A stretch of 64,000 bases of DNA from Oscillospiraceae bacterium (GTDB lineage Bacteria > Bacillota > Clostridia > Oscillospirales > Ruminococcaceae). The notes beneath the pieces were generated by a model that searched no databases, was not told the DNA's origin, and saw only the letters and a list, made by a program, of their open reading frames with translations. Below, in pieces: positions 60,806-64,000 of the stretch. Positions within the stretch are counted from its first letter, which is position 1. Every line of letters begins with the position of its first letter. Location: contig CP107210.1 of the NCBI GenBank assembly GCA_025757985.1, positions 930,001 to 994,000 on the forward strand, in the 5' to 3' direction. The position numbers and the translations under genes were made by a program.

Positions 60806-62161
60806 ATGGCAGTCACCGCAAAACCGCAGGCACCCATGTTTACCAAACGGGCGCTGTTTACACTGATCTGGCCCCTTCTGCTGGAGCAGACCCTCAGCGT
60901 CACGATGGGTATGGCCGACACCCTGATGGTTGCCGGCGTGGGTGAGGCCGCTGTCTCAAGTGTTTCGCTGGTCGACAGCCTGAACATTTTGATCATCCAG
61001 ATCCTGTCCGCACTGGCCACCGGCGGCGCAGTCATTGCCAGCCAGTATCTGGGCCGCAAGGATACCGAAAACGCCGGGCGCAGCGCGGCCCAGCTGTACA
61101 GCGTGCTTGGCCTTTCGACTGTGACAATGGGCATCCTCTGTATGCTGCTCTCCCGCCCGATCCTGCGCGGCGTTTTCGGCAGCATTGATGAGGATGTCAT
61201 GCGGTTTGCCCAGCAGTATTTCCTTATCAGCGCCGTGTCCTACCCCTTCATCGGCCTGTACAACGGCGGCGCGGCTCTTTTCCGCGCGCAGGGCAACAGC
61301 CGCATCAGTATGCTGGCCAGCCTTGTCATGAATGTCATCAACATTGCAGGCAACGCACTGCTGATCTACGGCTTCGGCATGGGGGTCATCGGCGCAGCAC
61401 TGGCCACCCTGATCGGCCGTGTCTTTGCCGCCGTGTTTATCCTGTGGCAGAACCAAAAGCTCTGCAACCCGCTGCGGGTCCAAAGCCTTGCCGACCTGCG
61501 GCCGCGGCGCACCCCCATCATGCAGATCCTCTCCATCGGCATCCCGTCCGGCCTTGAAAACGGCATGTTCCAGATCGGCAAGCTCTGCGTCAGCAGCCTG
61601 ACCTCCACGCTGGGCACCTCGGCCATCGCGGCCAACGCCGTTGCCAACACACTTTCAACGCTGGCAAACATCCCCGGCAATACGATGAGCCTTGCCATGA
61701 TCCCCGTTGTCGGCCAATGTCTGGGCGCAGGCGAGAAAAAGCAGGCCAAGCGGTATGTGTTTCTGCTGATGAGCATTGCCATGGTCGGTCTGGCCGCTGC
61801 CAATGCCGCACTGTTCTTCCTGATTCCCCTGCTCGTGGTCTGGTTCAACCTCTCGGCGGAGGCCTCCGCCCTCTGCACCATGGTCGTGCGCATGTTCAAC
61901 ATTGCCAGCGTCTTTTTCTGGGCCTGCAGCTTTACGCTGCCCAACGCCCTGCGCACCGGCGGCGATGCCAAATTTACCATGACGGTCAGCATCATAAGCA
62001 TGTGGCTGTTCCGCGTTATTCTGAGCTATGTCTTTGTGCTGCAGTTCCATCTGGGGCTGGCCGGCGTCTGGCTGGGCATGTTCATCGACTGGCTCTGCCG
62101 CGACATCTGCTTTATCGCCCGCTTTATCAGCGGCAGATGGATGGAGCATAAGGTCATATAA
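60806..62161 (+). CDS. MATE-family efflux transporter
   Basis: 451 aa, twelve hydrophobic segments, with MATE signs: LLLEQTLSVTMGMADTLMVAGVGEAAVSSVSLVDSLN, ASQYLGRKD, NVINIAGNALLIYGFGMGVIGAALAT and VGQCLGAGEKKQAKRY at the second repeat. Exports drugs or metabolites using Na+ or H+. AAGGAG 9 bases before the ATG. Substrate unknown. Confidence 0.92.
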   Translation: MAVTAKPQAPMFTKRALFTLIWPLLLEQTLSVTMGMADTLMVAGVGEAAVSSVSLVDSLNILIIQILSALATGGAVIASQYLGRKDTENAGRSAAQLYSVLGLSTVTMGILCMLLSRPILRGVFGSIDEDVMRFAQQYFLISAVSYPFIGLYNGGAALFRAQGNSRISMLASLVMNVINIAGNALLIYGFGMGVIGAALATLIGRVFAAVFILWQNQKLCNPLRVQSLADLRPRRTPIMQILSIGIPSGLENGMFQIGKLCVSSLTSTLGTSAIAANAVANTLSTLANIPGNTMSLAMIPVVGQCLGAGEKKQAKRYVFLLMSIAMVGLAAANAALFFLIPLLVVWFNLSAEASALCTMVVRMFNIASVFFWACSFTLPNALRTGGDAKFTMTVSIISMWLFRVILSYVFVLQFHLGLAGVWLGMFIDWLCRDICFIARFISGRWMEHKVI

Positions 62162-62166
62162 AATAC

Positions 62167-62222
62167 AAGCCTCCCCCGCCTGTGGTATGCGCAGTGCATA
62201 TCACGGGCGGGGGAGGCTTTTT
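62167..62222. terminator. Bidirectional terminator
   Basis: Long stem with arms AAGCCTCCCCCGCC/GGCGGGGGAGGCTT then TTTTTT, between the convergent MATE and RNase R genes. Confidence 0.9.
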
Positions 62223-62245
62223 TATGGGTCAGATTTTTCGGGCAG

Positions 62246-64000
62246 TCACTCGACCATATACTCAAAGTCAATACGGCCCAGCGCCACATCGGCGGCGGCC
62301 ACCTGAATCTTCATCGAGGAGCCGAGCATCCAGCTCTTGCCGGTCAGTGGGTCGAGCATGCTCACCCCGTCAATGACCTGCGGCTCGCCCTTGCAGAGCT
62401 GCGCGGCGGGCACAAAGCCCTCGACCGTGTTCTCCAGCTCAACAAAGACGCCGCGCGGCGTGATGCCTGCGACCGTGCCGGTATAGACCTCGCCCAGATG
62501 GTTGTGCATATACTCGGCCTTATACAGGTCCTCGACATCGCGCTCGATGCGGACGGCTGCAACCTCCTGCTTGCTGGACTTCTCGCTGGCCTGCTGGGCA
62601 AACTCGTTGAAGTCCTTCTGCAGCTGGCTGGCGGACGCACCAAGCAGCATCTCGCTCAAAATGCGATGGATGGCAAGGTCGGGATAGCGGCGGATGGGGC
62701 TGGTAAAGTGGGCATAGTCCGCCAGCACCAGACCGTAGTGACCAAGGGGCTGCGGTGCGTAGCGGGCCTTCTGCATACTGCGCAGGATGCCGGTGTGGAC
62801 CGGGATCTGGATGGGCTGGTCGCGGGTCTCATCGAGCAGGGCGGCCAGCTCCAGCTGTGTCGGGATGGGGTTCTTGAACTTGGCGTTCAGCCCGCAGGCC
62901 AGCAGCGTGGCGGACAGCTTCTCCATCTTTTCGGCATCGGGGGCCTCGTGTACACGGTAGACAAAGGGCACCTTGTTGGTGCGGCCTGCGTTGGCGGCGC
63001 ACTGGTTGGCCAGCAGCATGAACTCCTCGATCATGCACTCGGAGGTGCCGCGGTCACGCTTGACGATGTCCACGCAGCGGCCGTTCTCGTCCATGACAAG
63101 CTTTGCCTCGTTGGACTCAATGTCCATGCCGCCGCGGGCCTTGCGCAGCACAAGGCGCTTGCGGTACAGCTCGTCCATGGCGGGCAGCTGGTCCAGCACA
63201 GCCTCATATTTCGTCTTGAGGTCAGTCAGGTCGGCGTCTGTTTCAGATTCCGGGGGCTCCAGCAGGGCATTGATCTCCTTGTAGACACCCTTGACGCGGC
63301 TGCAGATGACGCTCTTGACAAACTTGTAGCTGCGGATCTCGCCGTTTTCGTCCAGACGCATCAGGCAGGAGAACGCCAGACGATCCTCGCCCTCGTTCAG
63401 CGAGCAGATACCGTTGGACAGCTGGGTCGGCAGCATCGGAATGACCTTGTCGGCGTAGTAGATGCTGGTCGCACGCTCGTAGGCCTCCTCGTCCAGCGCA
63501 GAGCCGGGGCGGACATAGTGGCTGACATCCGCGATGTGAACACCCAGCTCATAGCCGTCCTCAAGCTTCTGCAGGCTGATGGCATCATCAATATCCTTCG
63601 TCTCGGCAGAGTCGATCGTAAAGATGGGAATACCGCGCAGATCCAGACGCTTAGCCGCCTCGGTCGGGTCGATGACGGCATTATCGTATGCGTGTGCCTC
63701 CTCCAGCACCTCCGGCGGGAATTCCTGCCGGACGTTGCGGCCGTAGAGGATCGCCTTGGCACACTCGGAGGCGTAGTCGGAGGAGCCGAACTTTTCGACC
63801 ACGGCGGCGCGGTGGTCGCTGTGGCGGTTGCCGCGGTGGGTAATAAGGAAGCCGACCTTATCACCCAGATGTACGCCCTCGCTCCCCTGCTTGGCCAGCA
63901 GGAACTTCACATCGCGGCAGCCGTCCGGCTCGACCGCCATGCGGCCGTCCTCAGACAGGCAGACCGTACCGGCAAAGCGGTTGTTGGGGACAGTGACCTC
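62246..64000 (-). CDS. rnr: Ribonuclease R (partial; 5' end beyond the window)
   Basis: At least 585 codons, open to the window end. RNB catalytic domain with IFTIDSAETKDIDDAISL (metal-binding Asp residues), HIADVSHYVRPGSALDEEA, RGTSECMIEEFMLLAN and YAHFTSPIRRYPDLAIHR. The C-terminal S1 domain is GEVYTGTVAGITPRGVFVELENTVEGFV. A 3'-5' exoribonuclease degrading structured RNA and rescuing stalled ribosomes with tmRNA/SmpB. The cold-shock domains lie upstream of the visible part. Confidence 0.95.
   Translation of the reverse strand, partial: EVTVPNNRFAGTVCLSEDGRMAVEPDGCRDVKFLLAKQGSEGVHLGDKVGFLITHRGNRHSDHRAAVVEKFGSSDYASECAKAILYGRNVRQEFPPEVLEEAHAYDNAVIDPTEAAKRLDLRGIPIFTIDSAETKDIDDAISLQKLEDGYELGVHIADVSHYVRPGSALDEEAYERATSIYYADKVIPMLPTQLSNGICSLNEGEDRLAFSCLMRLDENGEIRSYKFVKSVICSRVKGVYKEINALLEPPESETDADLTDLKTKYEAVLDQLPAMDELYRKRLVLRKARGGMDIESNEAKLVMDENGRCVDIVKRDRGTSECMIEEFMLLANQCAANAGRTNKVPFVYRVHEAPDAEKMEKLSATLLACGLNAKFKNPIPTQLELAALLDETRDQPIQIPVHTGILRSMQKARYAPQPLGHYGLVLADYAHFTSPIRRYPDLAIHRILSEMLLGASASQLQKDFNEFAQQASEKSSKQEVAAVRIERDVEDLYKAEYMHNHLGEVYTGTVAGITPRGVFVELENTVEGFVPAAQLCKGEPQVIDGVSMLDPLTGKSWMLGSSMKIQVAAADVALGRIDFEYMVE

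Overview
The window comes from a spore-forming, G+C-rich member of the Clostridia, most like the gut Oscillospiraceae (Faecalibacterium/Gemmiger/Subdoligranulum neighbourhood). The evidence is the gene style, an rRNA operon with tRNA-Ala and tRNA-Ile in the spacer, a spoIIA sporulation operon, a T-box before valS and short dispersed GC-rich repeats. The genus is an inference; the 16S gene at 42289-43802 would settle it.

Region A (1-10.7 kb, AT-richer than the rest) is the most interesting part. Six minus-strand genes each begin with a ricin-type beta-trefoil lectin domain without a signal peptide. Five continue into a peptidoglycan-hydrolase domain (three M23 peptidases, one C39-like cysteine peptidase, one type-2 amidase) and one is truncated after the lectin. 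Four plus-strand lipoprotein genes sit back-to-back with four of them, and a TcdE/UviB-type holin gene sits back-to-back with the amidase. All six lectin genes and the holin are preceded by TTTACA (once CTTACA), exactly 16 bases, then CTCTTT. This is the promoter form used by the TcdR/BotR/TetR/UviA sigma factors that control clostridial toxins and bacteriocins. I infer a co-regulated, holin-released bacteriolysin array with candidate lipoprotein immunity partners. No sigma gene of this class is in the window.

Region B (10.7-38.5 kb) is a Tn1549/CTn-like integrative conjugative element, read on the minus strand from ParM/ParR through surface protein, MobC, MobP relaxase, PcfB, VirD4, Maff2, VirB6/TrbL-like, PrgI and VirB4 to an M23 peptidase. 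It is damaged. A Tn4451-like mobilizable element (18853-24683, with TnpX, TnpV, a TnpW-like protein, a MobQ relaxase, an RSF1010-like oriT and a ClbS/DfsB-like cargo gene) splits virD4. A partial RIT tyrosine-recombinase trio has replaced the middle of a DNA cytosine methylase. No integrase for the conjugative element is visible. Cargo includes a Phd/Doc pair, a CPCC protein, and an amidoligase with a gamma-glutamylcyclotransferase.

Region C (38.5-44.4 kb) holds tRNA-Lys, 5S, 23S, tRNA-Ile, tRNA-Ala and 16S, all minus strand, driven by two perfect-consensus promoters. A 27-bp copy of the tRNA-Lys 5' end lies between tRNA-Lys and 5S.

Region D (44.4-64 kb) is ordinary chromosome: spoIIAA-AB-AC, folC-vanZ, an ArsC/Spx-family gene, T-box-valS, an unusual ricin-lectin/lysine-alanine-tail protein, marR with a heterodimeric ABC exporter, a class B penicillin-binding protein, an iron alcohol dehydrogenase, a MATE exporter and an RNase R gene cut by the window end.
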